Shown here: positions 22,769 to 36,306 of the stretch, in pieces
How the letters are laid out: each line of letters begins with the position of its first letter
How positions within the stretch are numbered: the stretch's first letter is position 1
From: Auanema rhodensis
Taxonomy: Eukaryota > Nematoda > Chromadorea > Rhabditida > Rhabditidae
DNA length: 64,000 nt
Assembly (NCBI GenBank): GCA_964057225.1
Contig: OZ059894.1
Span: 3,906,001 to 3,970,000 of the forward strand
Direction: 5' to 3'
The notes under the pieces: generated by a model
The model's input: only the letters and a program-made list of their open reading frames with translations
The model's database searches: none
What the model was told of the DNA's origin: nothing
Translations under genes and position numbers: made by a program

Positions 22769-25700
22769 CTCGATTTTCACCCTGAAGGAATAATTTTTTC
22801 GTTGAATAACATTGTCCATCGTCTTTGCCTTGAAAAATGGAATCTAAAAACATCTACTTTTTGCTAAATTATTTTGAAATTTTTCGAAAAAATTTTTGTC
22901 AAAATGTTTTTGGAAGCAATGTTGAGTGTACATGGAAACTCAACATACACTAATGCATCATTTTTCAAACGATCATAACTAATTTTTGTATCAAGCGTTT
23001 CTCAATGTAGTTTAGTGCATTCGATGCGGATTTTTAAGCTGCGTCGATCTGTGTTATCAGATGTGCGCTAGCTTAAAAATGCACCGAGATATCAACTGAT
23101 ATAAGTTCACACTTATATCCTCGATTTTCATCCTGAAGAATTAATTTTTTCGTTGAATAACATTGTCCATCGTCTTTGCCATGAAAAAAGGAATCTAAAA
23201 ACATCTACTTTTCGCTAAATTATTTTGAAATTTTTCGAAAAAATTTTTGTCTAAATGTTTTTGGAAGCAATGTTGAGTGTACATGGAAACTCAACATACA
23301 CTAATGCATCATTTTTCAAACGATCATAACTAATTTTTGTATCAAGCGTTTCTCAATGTAGTTTAGTGCGTTCGATGCGGATTTTTAAGCTGCGTCGATC
23401 TGTGTTATCAGATTTGCGCTAGCTTAAAAATGCACCGAGATATCAACTGATATAAGTTCACACTTATATCCTCGATTTTCACCCTGAAGGAATAATTTTT
23501 TCGTTGAATAACATTGTCCATCGTCTTTGCCTTGAAAAATGGAATCTAAAAACATCTACTTTTTGCTAAATTATTTTGAAATTTTTCGAAAAAATTTTTG
23601 TCAAAATGTTTTTGGAAGCAATGTTGAGTGTACATGGAAACTCAACATACACTAATGCATCATTTTTCAAACGATCATAACTAATTTTTGTATCAAGCGT
23701 TTCTCAATGTAGTTTAGTGCATTCGATGCGGATTTTTAAGCTGCGTCGATCTGTGTTATCAGATTTGCGCTAGCTTAAAAATGCACCGAGATATCAACTG
23801 ATATAAGTTCACACTTATATCCTCGATTTTCACCCTGAAGGAATGATTTTTTCGTTGAATAACATTGTCCATCGTCTTTGCCATGAAAAAAGGAATCTAA
23901 AAACATCTACTTTTTGCTAAATTATTTTGAAATTTTTCGAAAAAATTTTTGTCAAAATGTTTTTGGAAGCATTGTTGAGTGTACATGGAAACTCAACATA
24001 CACTAATGCATAATTTTTCAAACGATCATAACTAATTTTTGTATTAAGCGTTTCTCAATGTAGTTTAGTGCATTCGATGCGGATTTTTAAGCTGCGTCGA
24101 TCTGTGTTATCAGATTTGCGCTAGCTTAAAAATGCACCGAGATATCAACTGATATAAGTTCACACTTATATCCTCGATTTTCACCCTGAAGGAATAATTT
24201 TTTCGTTGAATAACATTGTCCATCGTCTTTGCCTTGAAAAATGGAATCTAAAAACATCTACTTTTTGCTAAATTATTTTGAAATTTTTCGAAAAAATTTT
24301 TGTCAAAATGTTTTTGGAAGCAATGTTGAGTGTACATGGAAACTCAACATACACTAATGCATCATTTTTCAAACGATCATAACTAATTTTTGTATCAAGC
24401 GTTTCTCAATGTAGTTTAGTGCATTCGATGCGGATTTTTAAGCTGCGTCGATCTGTGTTATCAGATGTGCGCTAGCTTAAAAATGCACCGAGATATCAAC
24501 TGATATAAGTTCACACTTATATCCTCGATTTTCACCCTGAAGGAATGATTTTTTCGTTGAATAACATTGTCCATCGTCTTTGCCATGAAAAAAGGAATCT
24601 AAAAACATCTACTTTTTGCTAAATTATTTTGAAATTTTTCGAAAAAATTTTTGTCAAAATGTTTTTGGAAGCATTGTTGAGTGTACATGGAAACTCAACA
24701 TACACTAATGCATCATTTTTCAAACGATCATAACTAATTTTTGTATTAAGCGTTTCTCAATGTAGTATAGTGCATTCGATGCGGATTTTTAATCTGCGTC
24801 GATCTGTGTTATCAGATTTGCGCTAGCTTAAAAATGCACCGAGATATCAACTGATATAAGTTCACACTTATATCCTCGATTTTCACCCTGAAGGAATAAT
24901 TTTTTCGTTGAATAACATTGTCCATCGTCTTTGCCTTGAAAAATGGAATCTAAAAACATCTACTTTTTGCTAAATTATTTTGAAATTTTTCGAAAAAATT
25001 TTTGTCAAAATGTTTTTGGAAGCAATGTTGAGTGTACATGGAAACTCAACATACACTAATGCATCATTTTTCAAACGATCATAACTAATTTTTGTATCAA
25101 GCGTTTCTCAATGTAGTTTAGTGCATTCGATGCGGATTTTTAAGCTGCGTCGATCTGTGTTATCAGATGTGCGCTAGCTTAAAAATGCACCGAGATATCA
25201 ACTGATATAAGTTCACACTTATATCCTCGATTTTCACCCTGAAGGAATAATTTTTTCGTTGAATAACATTGTCCATCGTCTTTGCCATGAAAAAAGGAAT
25301 CTAAAAACATCTACTTTTCGCTAAATTATTTTGAAATTTTTCGAAAAAATTTTTGTCAAAATGTTTTTGGAAGCAATGTTGAGTGTACATGGAAACTCAA
25401 CATACACTAATGCATCATTTTTCAAACGATCATAACTAATTTTTGTATCAAGCGTTTCTCAATGTAGTTTAGTGCATTCGATGCGGATTTTTAAGCTGCG
25501 TCGATCTGTGTTATCAGATTTGCGCTAGCTTAAAAATGCACCGAGATATCAACTGATATAAGTTCACACTTATATCCTCGATTTTCACCCTGAAGGAATG
25601 ATTTTTTCGTTGAATAACATTGTCCATCGTCTTTGCCATGAAAAAAGGAATCTAAAAACATCTACTTTTTGCTAAATTATTTTGAAATTTTTCGAAAAAA

Positions 25701-25927
25701 TTTTTGTCAAAATGTTTTTGGAAGCATTGTTGAGTGTACATGGAAACTCAACATACACTAATGCATCATTTTTCAAACGATCATAACTAATTTTTGTATT
25801 AAGCGTTTCTCAATGTAGTATAGTGCATTCGATGCGGATTTTTAAGCTGCGTCGATCTGTGTTATCAGATTTGCGCTAGCTTAAAAATGCACCGAGATAT
25901 CAACTGATATAAGTTCACACTTATATC
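22769..25927 (+). repeat. Block 8: second copy of the L-M zone, two monomers shorter
   Basis: Starts: 22769 L, 23120 M (the marked haplotype), 23471 L, 23822 M, 24173 L, 24524 M with g270 to t near 24789, 24875 L, 25226 M, 25577 M. It matches 5620-9480 except that the pair at 7024-7725 is missing; the offset falls from 17149 to 16447, exactly 702. The rare ttaatctg form is at the expected place. The copy at 23822 has a private gcataattt. Confidence 0.9.
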
Positions 25928-27982
25928 CTCGATTTTCACCCTGAAGGAATAATTTTTTCGTTGAATAACATTGTCCATCGTCTTTGCCTTGAAAAATGGA
26001 ATCTAAAAACATCTACTTTTTGCTAAATTATTTTTAAATTTTTCGAAAAAATTTTTGTCAAAATGTTTTTGGAAGCAATGTTGAGTGTACATGGAAACTC
26101 AACATACACTAATGCATCATTTTTCAAACGATCATAACTAATTTTTGTATCAAGCGTTTCTCAATGTAGTTTAGTGCATTCGATGCGGATTTTTAAGCTG
26201 CGTCGATCTGTGTTATCAGATTTGCGCTAGCTTAAAAATGCACCGAGATATCAACTGATATAAGTTCACACTTCCTGAAGGAATGATTTTTTCGTTGAAT
26301 AACATTGTCCATCGTCTTTGCCTTGAAAAATGGAATCTAAAAACATCTACTTTTTGCTAAATTATTTTGAAATTTTTCGAAAAAATTTTTGTCAAAATGT
26401 TTTTGGAAGCAATGTTGAGTGTACATGGAAACTCAACATACACTAATGCATCATTTTTCAAACGATCATAACTAATTTTTGTATCAAGCGTTTCTCAATG
26501 TAGTTTAGTGCATTCGATGCGGATTTTTAAGCTGCGTCGATCTGTGTTATCAGATTTGCGCTAGCTTAAAAATGCACCGAGATATCAACTGATATAAGTT
26601 CACACTTATATCCTCGATTTTCACCCTGAAGGAATAATTTTTTCGTTGAATAACATTGTCCATCGTCTTTGCCTTGAAAAATGGAATCTAAAAACATCTA
26701 CTTTTTGCTAAATTATTTTTAAATTTTTCGAAAAAATTTTTGTCAAAATGTTTTTGGAAGCAATGTTGAGTGTACATGGAAACTCAACATACACTAATGC
26801 ATCATTTTTCAAACGATCATAACTAATTTTTGTATCAAGCGTTTCTCAATGTAGTTTAGTGCATTCGATGCGGATTTTTAAGCTGCGTCGATCTGTGTTA
26901 TCCGATTTGCGCTAGCTTAAAAATGCACCGAGATATCAACTGATATAAGTTCACACTTCCTGAAGGAATGATTTTTTCGTTGAATAACATTGTCCATCGT
27001 CTTTGCCATGAAAAAAGGAATCTAAAAACATCTACTTTTCGCTAAATTATTTTGAAATTTTTCGAAAAAATTTTTGTCAAAATGTTTTTGGAAGCATTGT
27101 TGAGTGTACATGGAAACTCAACATACACTAATGCATCATTTTTCAAACGATCATAACTAATTTTTGTATCAAGCGTTTCTCAATGTAGTTTAGTGCATTC
27201 GATGCGGATTTTTAAGCTGCGTCGATCTGTGTTATCAGATTTGCGCTAGCTTAAAAATGCACCGAGATATCAACTGATATAAGTTCACACTTATATCCTC
27301 GATTTTCACCCTGAAGGAATAATTTTTTCGTTGAATAACATTGTCCATCGTCTTTGCCTTGAAAAATGGAATCTAAAAACATCTACTTTTTGCTAAATTA
27401 TTTTTAAATTTTTCGAAAAAATTTTTGTCAAAATGTTTTTGGAAGCAATGTTGAGTGTACATGGAAACTCAACATACACTAATGCATCATTTTTCAAACG
27501 ATCATAACTAATTTTTGTATCAAGCGTTTCTCAATGTAGTTTAGTGCATTCGATGCGGATTTTTAAGCTGCGTCGATCTGTGTTATCCGATTTGCGCTAG
27601 CTTAAAAATGCACCGAGATATCAACTGATATAAGTTCACACTTCCTGAAGGAATGATTTTTTCGTTGAATAACATTGTCCATCGTCTTTGCCATGAAAAA
27701 AGGAATCTAAAAACATCTACTTTTCGCTAAATTATTTTGAAATTTTTCGAAAAAATTTTTGTCAAAATGTTTTTGGAAGCATTGTTGAGTGTACATGGAA
27801 ACTCAACATACACTAATGCATCATTTTTCAAACGATCATAACTAATTTTTGTATCAAGCGTTTCTCAATGTAGTTTAGTGCATTCGATGCGGATTTTTAA
27901 GCTGCGTCGATCTGTGTTATCAGATTTGCGCTAGCTTAAAAATGCACCGAGATATCAACTGATATAAGTTCACACTTATATC
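25928..27982 (+). repeat. Block 9: second copy of the E-M deletion dimers
   Basis: E-class L monomers at 25928, 26613 and 27298 each end in the 17-bp deletion (26274, 26959, 27644). The two with a291 to c (26613, 27298) match 10517 and 11202 at offset 16096. One whole monomer is missing relative to block 4, through the chimeric copy at 26274-26612. Confidence 0.9.
26274..26612 (+). repeat. Chimeric monomer recording an unequal crossover
   Basis: It begins like the M copy at 9827 (17-bp deletion, then gaatgat with g24) but from position 62 onward it is class L (ccttg, t70, t94, a151), like the L copy at 10166. The block offset drops by exactly 351 here (16447 to 16096). The simplest reading is crossover between two neighbouring monomers between positions 24 and 62, deleting one unit. 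Confidence 0.85.
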
Positions 27983-30900
27983 CTCGATTTTCACCCTGAA
28001 GGAATAATTTTTTCGTTGAATAACATTGTCCATCGTCTTTGCCTTGAAAAATGGAATCTAAAAACATCTACTTTTTGCTAAATTATTTTGAAATTTTTCG
28101 AAAAAATTTTTGTCAAAATGTTTTTGGAAGCAATGTTGAGTGTACATGGAAACTCAACATACACTAATGCATCATTTTTCAAACGATCATAACTAATTTT
28201 TGTATCAAGCGTTTCTCAATGTAGTTTAGTGCATTCGATGCGGATTTTTAAGCTGCGTCGATCTGTGTTATCAGATTTGCGCTAGCTTAAAAATGCACCG
28301 AGATATCAACTGATATAAGTTCACACTTATATCCTCGATTTTCACCCTGAAGGAATGATTTTTTCGTTGAATAACATTGTCCATCGTCTTTGCCATGAAA
28401 AAAGGAATCTAAAAACATCTACTTTTTGCTAAATTATTTTGAAATTTTTCGAAAAAATTTTTGTCAAAATGTTTTTGGAAGCATTGTTGAGTGTACATGG
28501 AAACTCAACATACACTAATGCATCATTTTTCAAACGATCATAACTAATTTTTGTATCAAGCGTTTCTCAATGTAGTTTAGTGCATTCGATGCGGATTTTT
28601 AAGCTGCGTCGATCTGTGTTATCCGATTTGCGCTAGCTTAAAAATGCACCGAGATATCAACTGATATAAGTTCACACTTCCTGAAGGAATGATTTTTTCG
28701 TTGAATAACATTGTCCATCGTCTTTGCCATGAAAAAAGGAATCTAAAAACATCTACTTTTCGCTAAATTATTTTGAAATTTTTCGAAAAAATTTTTGTCA
28801 AAATGTTTTTGGAAGCATTGTTGAGTGTACATGGAAACTCAACATACACTAATGCATCATTTTTCAAACGATCATAACTAATTTTTGTATCAAGCGTTTC
28901 TCAATGTAGTTTAGTGCATTCGATGCGGATTTTTAAGCTGCGTCGATCTGTGTTATCAGATTTGCGCTAGCTTAAAAATGCACCGAGATATCAACTGATA
29001 TAAGTTCACACTTATATCCTCGATTTTCACCCTGAAGGAATAATTTTTTCGTTGAATAACATTGTCCATCGTCTTTGCCTTGAAAAATGGAATCTAAAAA
29101 CATCTACTTTTTGCTAAATTATTTTTAAATTTTTCGAAAAAATTTTTGTCAAAATGTTTTTGGAAGCAATGTTGAGTGTACATGGAAACTCAACATACAC
29201 TAATGCATCATTTTTCAAACGATCATAACTAATTTTTGTATCAAGCGTTTCTCAATGTAGTTTAGTGCATTCGATGCGGATTTTTAAGCTGCGTCGATCT
29301 GTGTTATCCGATTTGCGCTAGCTTAAAAATGCACCGAGATATCAACTGATATAAGTTCACACTTCCTGAAGGAATGATTTTTTCGTTGAATAACATTGTC
29401 CATCGTCTTTGCCATGAAAAAAGGAATCTAAAAACATCTACTTTTCGCTAAATTATTTTGAAATTTTTCGAAAAAATTTTTGTCAAAATGTTTTTGGAAG
29501 CATTGTTGAGTGTACATGGAAACTCAACATACACTAATGCATCATTTTTCAAACGATCATAACTAATTTTTGTATCAAGCGTTTCTCAATGTAGTTTAGT
29601 GCATTCGATGCGGATTTTTAAGCTGCGTCGATCTGTGTTATCAGATTTGCGCTAGCTTAAAAATGCACCGAGATATCAACTGATATAAGTTCACACTTAT
29701 ATCCTCGATTTTCACCCTGAAGGAATAATTTTTTCGTTGAATAACATTGTCCATCGTCTTTGCCTTGAAAAATGGAATCTAAAAACATCTACTTTTTGCT
29801 AAATTATTTTGAAATTTTTCGAAAAAATTTTTGTCAAAATGTTTTTGGAAGCAATGTTGAGTGTACATGGAAACTCAACATACACTAATGCATCATTTTT
29901 CAAACGATCATAACTAATTTTTGTATCAAGCGTTTCTCAATGTAGTTTAGTGCATTCGATGCGGATTTTTAAGCTGCGTCGATCTGTGTTATCAGATTTG
30001 CGCTAGCTTAAAAATGCACCGAGATATCAACTGATATAAGTTCACACTTATATCCTCGATTTTCACCCTGAAGGAATGATTTTTTCGTTGAATAACATTG
30101 TCCATCGTCTTTGCCATGAAAAAAGGAATCTAAAAACATCTACTTTTTGCTAAATTATTTTGAAATTTTTCGAAAAAATTTTTGTCAAAATGTTTTTGGA
30201 AGCATTGTTGAGTGTACATGGAAACTCAACATACACTAATGCATCATTTTTCAAACGATCATAACTAATTTTTGTATTAAGCGTTTCTCAATGTAGTATA
30301 GTGCATTCGATGCGGATTTTTAAGCTGCGTCGATCTGTGTTATCAGATTTGCGCTAGCTTAAAAATGCACCGAGATATCAACTGATATAAGTTCACACTT
30401 ATATCCTCGATTTTCACCCTGAAGGAATAATTTTTTCGTTGAATAACATTGTCCATCGTCTTTGCCTTGAAAAATGGAATCTAAAAACATCTACTTTTTG
30501 CTAAATTATTTTTAAATTTTTCGAAAAAATTTTTGTCAAAATGTTTTTGGAAGCAATGTTGAGTGTACATGGAAACTCAACATACACTAATGCATCATTT
30601 TTCAAACGATCATAACTAATTTTTGTATCAAGCGTTTCTCAATGTAGTTTAGTGCATTCGATGCGGATTTTTAAGCTGCGTCGATCTGTGTTATCAGATT
30701 TGCGCTAGCTTAAAAATGCACCGAGATATCAACTGATATAAGTTCACACTTCCTGAAGGAATGATTTTTTCGTTGAATAACATTGTCCATCGTCTTTGCC
30801 ATGAAAAAAGGAATCTAAAAACATCTACTTTTCGCTAAATTATTTTGAAATTTTTCGAAAAAATTTTTGTCAAAATGTTTTTGGAAGCATTGTTGAGTGT

Positions 30901-33900
30901 ACATGGAAACTCAACATACACTAATGCATCATTTTTCAAACGATCATAACTAATTTTTGTATTAAGCGTTTCTCAATGTAGTATAGTGCATTCGATGCGG
31001 ATTTTTAAGCTGCGTCGATCTGTGTTATCAGATTTGCGCTAGCTTAAAAATGCACCGAGATATCAACTGATATAAGTTCACACTTATATCCTCGATTTTC
31101 ACCCTGAAGGAATAATTTTTTCGTTGAATAACATTGTCCATCGTCTTTGCCTTGAAAAATGGAATCTAAAAACATCTACTTTTTGCTAAATTATTTTTAA
31201 ATTTTTCGAAAAAATTTTTGTCAAAATGTTTTTGGAAGCAATGTTGAGTGTACATGGAAACTCAACATACACTAATGCATCATTTTTCAAACGATCATAA
31301 CTAATTTTTGTATCAAGCGTTTCTCAATGTAGTTTAGTGCATTCGATGCAGATTTTTAAGCTGCGTCGATCTGTGTTATCAGATTTGCGCTAGCTTAAAA
31401 ATGCACCGAGATATCAACTGATATAAGTTCACACTTCCTGAAGGAATGATTTTTTCGTTGAATAACATTGTCCATCGTCTTTGCCATGAAAAAAGGAATC
31501 TAAAAACATCTACTTTTCGCTAAATTATTTTGAAATTTTTCGAAAAAATTTTTGTCAAAATGTTTTTGGAAGCATTGTTGAGTGTACATGGAAACTCAAC
31601 ATACACTAATGCATCATTTTTCAAACGATCATAACTAATTTTTGTATCAAGCGTTTCTCAATGTAGTTTAGTGCATTCGATGCGGATTTTTAAGCTGCGT
31701 CGATCTGTGTTATCAGATTTGCGCTAGCTTAAAAATGCACCGAGATATCAACTGATATAAGTTCACACTTATATCCTCGATTTTCACCCTGAAGGAATAA
31801 TTTTTTCGTTGAATAACATTGTCCATCGTCTTTGCCTTGAAAAATGGAATCTAAAAACATCTACTTTTTGCTAAATTATTTTGAAATTTTTCGAAAAAAT
31901 TTTTGTCAAAATGTTTTTGGAAGCAATGTTGAGTGTACATGGAAACTCAACATACACTAATGCATCATTTTTCAAACGATCATAACTAATTTTTGTATCA
32001 AGCGTTTCTCAATGTAGTTTAGTGCATTCGATGCGGATTTTTAAGCTGCGTCGATCTGTGTTATCAGATTTGCGCTAGCTTAAAAATGCACCGAGATATC
32101 AACTGATATAAGTTCACACTTATATCCTCGATTTTCACCCTGAAGGAATAATTTTTTCGTTGAATAACATTGTCCATCGTCTTTGCCTTGAAAAATGGAA
32201 TCTAAAAACATCTACTTTTTGCTAAATTATTTTTAAATTTTTCGAAAAAATTTTTGTCAAAATGTTTTTGGAAGCAATGTTGAGTGTACATGGAAACTCA
32301 ACATACACTAATGCATCATTTTTCAAACGATCATAACTAATTTTTGTATCAAGCGTTTCTCAATGTAGTTTAGTGCATTCGATGCGGATTTTTAAGCTGC
32401 GTCGATCTGTGTTATCCGATTTGCGCTAGCTTAAAAATGCACCGAGATATCAACTGATATAAGTTCACACTTCCTGAAGGAATGATTTTTTCGTTGAATA
32501 ACATTGTCCATCGTCTTTGCCATGAAAAAAGGAATCTAAAAACATCTACTTTTCGCTAAATTATTTTGAAATTTTTCGAAAAAATTTTTGTCAAAATGTT
32601 TTTGGAAGCATTGTTGAGTGTACATGGAAACTCAACATACACTAATGCATCATTTTTCAAACGATCATAACTAATTTTTGTATCAAGCGTTTCTCAATGT
32701 AGTTTAGTGCATTCGATGCGGATTTTTAAGCTGCGTCGATCTGTGTTATCAGATTTGCGCTAGCTTAAAAATGCACCGAGATATCAACTGATATAAGTTC
32801 ACACTTATATCCTCGATTTTCACCCTGAAGGAATAATTTTTTCGTTGAATAACATTGTCCATCGTCTTTGCCTTGAAAAATGGAATCTAAAAACATCTAC
32901 TTTTTGCTAAATTATTTTGAAATTTTTCGAAAAAATTTTTGTCAAAATGTTTTTGGAAGCAATGTTGAGTGTACATGGAAACTCAACATACACTAATGCA
33001 TCATTTTTCAAACGATCATAACTAATTTTTGTATCAAGCGTTTCTCAATGTAGTTTAGTGCATTCGATGCGGATTTTTAAGCTGCGTCGATCTGTGTTAT
33101 CAGATTTGCGCTAGCTTAAAAATGCACCGAGATATCAACTGATATAAGTTCACACTTATATCCTCGATTTTCACCCTGAAGGAATGATTTTTTCGTTGAA
33201 TAACATTGTCCATCGTCTTTGCCATGAAAAAAGGAATCTAAAAACATCTACTTTTTGCTAAATTATTTTGAAATTTTTCGAAAAAATTTTTGTCAAAATG
33301 TTTTTGGAAGCATTGTTGAGTGTACATGGAAACTCAACATACACTAATGCATCATTTTTCAAACGATCATAACTAATTTTTGTATTAAGCGTTTCTCAAT
33401 GTAGTATAGTGCATTCGATGCGGATTTTTAAGCTGCGTCGATCTGTGTTATCAGATTTGCGCTAGCTTAAAAATGCACCGAGATATCAACTGATATAAGT
33501 TCACACTTATATCCTCGATTTTCACCCTGAAGGAATAATTTTTTCGTTGAATAACATTGTCCATCGTCTTTGCCTTGAAAAATGGAATCTAAAAACATCT
33601 ACTTTTTGCTAAATTATTTTTAAATTTTTCGAAAAAATTTTTGTCAAAATGTTTTTGGAAGCAATGTTGAGTGTACATGGAAACTCAACATACACTAATG
33701 CATCATTTTTCAAACGATCATAACTAATTTTTGTATTAAGCGTTTCTCAATGTAGTTTAGTGCATTCGATGCGGATTTTTAAGCTGCGTCGATCTGTGTT
33801 ATCAGATTTGCGCTAGCTTAAAAATGCACCGAGATATCAACTGATATAAGTTCACACTTCCTGAAGGAATGATTTTTTCGTTGAATAACATTGTCCATCG

Positions 33901-34198
33901 TCTTTGCCATGAAAAAAGGAATCTAAAAACATCTACTTTTCGCTAAATTATTTTGAAATTTTTCGAAAAAATTTTTGTCAAAATGTTTTTGGAAGCATTG
34001 TTGAGTGTACATGGAAACTCAACATACACTAATGCATCATTTTTCAAACGATCATAACTAATTTTTGTATTAAGCGTTTCTCAATGTAGTATAGTGCATT
34101 CGATGCGGATTTTTAAGCTGCGTCGATCTGTGTTATCAGATTTGCGCTAGCTTAAAAATGCACCGAGATATCAACTGATATAAGTTCACACTTATATC
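27983..34198 (+). repeat. Block 10: deletion-rich zone, 18 monomers
   Basis: Full L copies at 27983, 29704, 31776 and 32812; M copies with t94 at 28334, 30055 and 33163; E-class L copies with the deletion at 29019, 30406, 31091, 32127 and 33514; M copies with c94 after each deletion at 28680, 29365, 30752, 31437, 32473 and 33860. The four-unit order L, M, E-deleted, M (29704-31090 and 32812-34198) recurs at 3108 bp, each unit being 1387 bp. The copy at 31091 has g260 to a (gatgcag). Confidence 0.87.
28334..28679 (+). repeat. Chimeric monomer: M left part, E-type deleted right part
   Basis: The left portion is class M (g24, ccatg, a70, t94, t151). The right portion has c224, t244, a291 to c and the 17-bp-deleted end otherwise found on E-class L copies. 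The change of identity lies between 151 and 224. It replaces the M plus E-deleted pair seen at 30055-30751, consistent with a crossover that removed one monomer. Confidence 0.75.
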
Positions 34199-36306
34199 CT
34201 CGATTTTCACCCTGAAGGAATAATTTTTTTTGTTGAATAACATTGTCCATCGTCTTTGCCTTGAAAAATGGAATCTAAAAACATCTACTTTTTGCTAAAT
34301 TATTTTGAAATTTTTCGAAAAAATTTTTGTCAAAATGTTTTTGGAAGCAATGTTGAGTGTACATGGAAACTCAACATACACTAATGCATCATTTTTCAAA
34401 CGATCATAACTAATTTTTGTATCAAGCGTTTCTCAATGTAGTTTAGTGCATTCGATGCGGATTTTTAAGCTGCGTCGATCTGTGTTATCAGATGTGCGCT
34501 AGCTTAAAAATGCACCGAGATATCAACTGATATAAGTTCACACTTATATCCTCGATTTTCACCCTGAAGGAATAATTTTTTCGTTGAATAACATTGTCCA
34601 TCGTCTTTGCCTTGAAAAATGAAATCTAAAAACATCTACTTTTTGCTAAATTATTTTGAAATTTTTCGAAAAAATTTTTGTCAAAATGTTTTTGGAAGCA
34701 ATGTTGAGTGTACATGGAAACTCAACATACACTAATGCATCATTTTTCAAACGATCATAACTAATTTTTGTATTAAGCGTTCTTCAATGTAGTATAGTGC
34801 ATTCGATGCGGATTTTTAAGCTGCGTCGATCTGTGTTATCAGATGTGCGCTAGCTTAAAAATGCACCGAGATATCAACTGATATAAGTTCACACTTATAT
34901 CCTCGATTTTCACCCTGAAGGAATAATTTTTTTTGTTGAATAACATTGTCCATCGTCTTTGCCTTGAAAAATGGAATCTAAAAACATCTACTTTTTGCTA
35001 AATTATTTTGAAATTTTTCGAAAAAATTTTTGTCAAAATGTTTTTGGAAGCAATGTTGAGTGTACATGGAAACTCAACATACACTAATGCATCATTTTTC
35101 AAACGATCATAACTAATTTTTGTATCAAGCGTTTCTCAATGTAGTTTAGTGCATTCGATGCGGATTTTTAAGCTGCGTCGATCTGTGTTATCAGATGTGC
35201 GCTAGCTTAAAAATGCACCGAGATATCAACTGATATAAGTTCACACTTATATCCTCGATTTTCACCCTGAAGGAATAATTTTTTCGTTGAATAACATTGT
35301 CCATCGTCTTTGCCTTGAAAAATGGAATCTAAAAACATCTACTTTTTGCTAAATTATTTTGAAATTTTTCGAAAAAATTTTTGTCAAAATGTTTTTGGAA
35401 GCAATGTTGAGTGTACATGGAAACTCAACATACACTAATGCATCATTTTTCAAACGATCATAACTAATTTTTGTATCAAGCGTTTCTCAATGTAGTTTAG
35501 TGCATTCGATGCGGATTTTTAAGCTGCGTCGATCTGTGTTATCAGATTTGCGCTAGCTTAAAAATGCACCGAGATATCAACTGATATAAGTTCACACTTA
35601 TATCCTCGATTTTCACCCTGAAGGAATAATTTTTTCGTTGAATAACATTGTCCATCGTCTTTGCCTTGAAAAATGGAATCTAAAAACATCTACTTTTTGC
35701 TAAATTATTTTGAAATTTTTCGAAAAAATTTTTGTCAAAATGTTTTTGGAAGCAATGTTGAGTGTACATGGAAACTCAACATACACTAATGCATCATTTT
35801 TCAAACGATCATAACTAATTTTTGTATCAAGCGTTTCTCAATGTAGTTTAGTGCATTCGATGCGGATTTTTAAGCTGCGTCGATCTGTGTTATCAGATTT
35901 GCGCTAGCTTAAAAATGCACCGAGATATCAACTGATATAAGTTCACACTTATATCCTCGATTTTCACCCTGAAGGAATAATTTTTTCGTTGAATAACATT
36001 GTCCATCGTCTTTGCCTTGAAAAATGGAATCTAAAAACATCTACTTTTTGCTAAATTATTTTGAAATTTTTCGAAAAAATTTTTGTCAAAATGTTTTTGG
36101 AAGCAATGTTGAGTGTACATGGAAACTCAACATACACTAATGCATCATTTTTCAAACGATCATAACTAATTTTTGTATCAAGCGTTTCTCAATGTAGTTT
36201 AGTGCATTCGATGCGGATTTTTAAGCTGCGTCGATCTGTGTTATCAGATTTGCGCTAGCTTAAAAATGCACCGAGATATCAACTGATATAAGTTCACACT
36301 TATATC
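34199..36306 (+). repeat. Block 11: B-N-B followed by three L monomers
   Basis: Starts: 34199 B, 34551 N (gttcttc form, g295), 34902 B, 35254 L, 35605 L, 35956 L. The B-N pair at 703-bp spacing resembles 58357-59761. The three L copies appear identical at all diagnostic sites. Confidence 0.87.
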
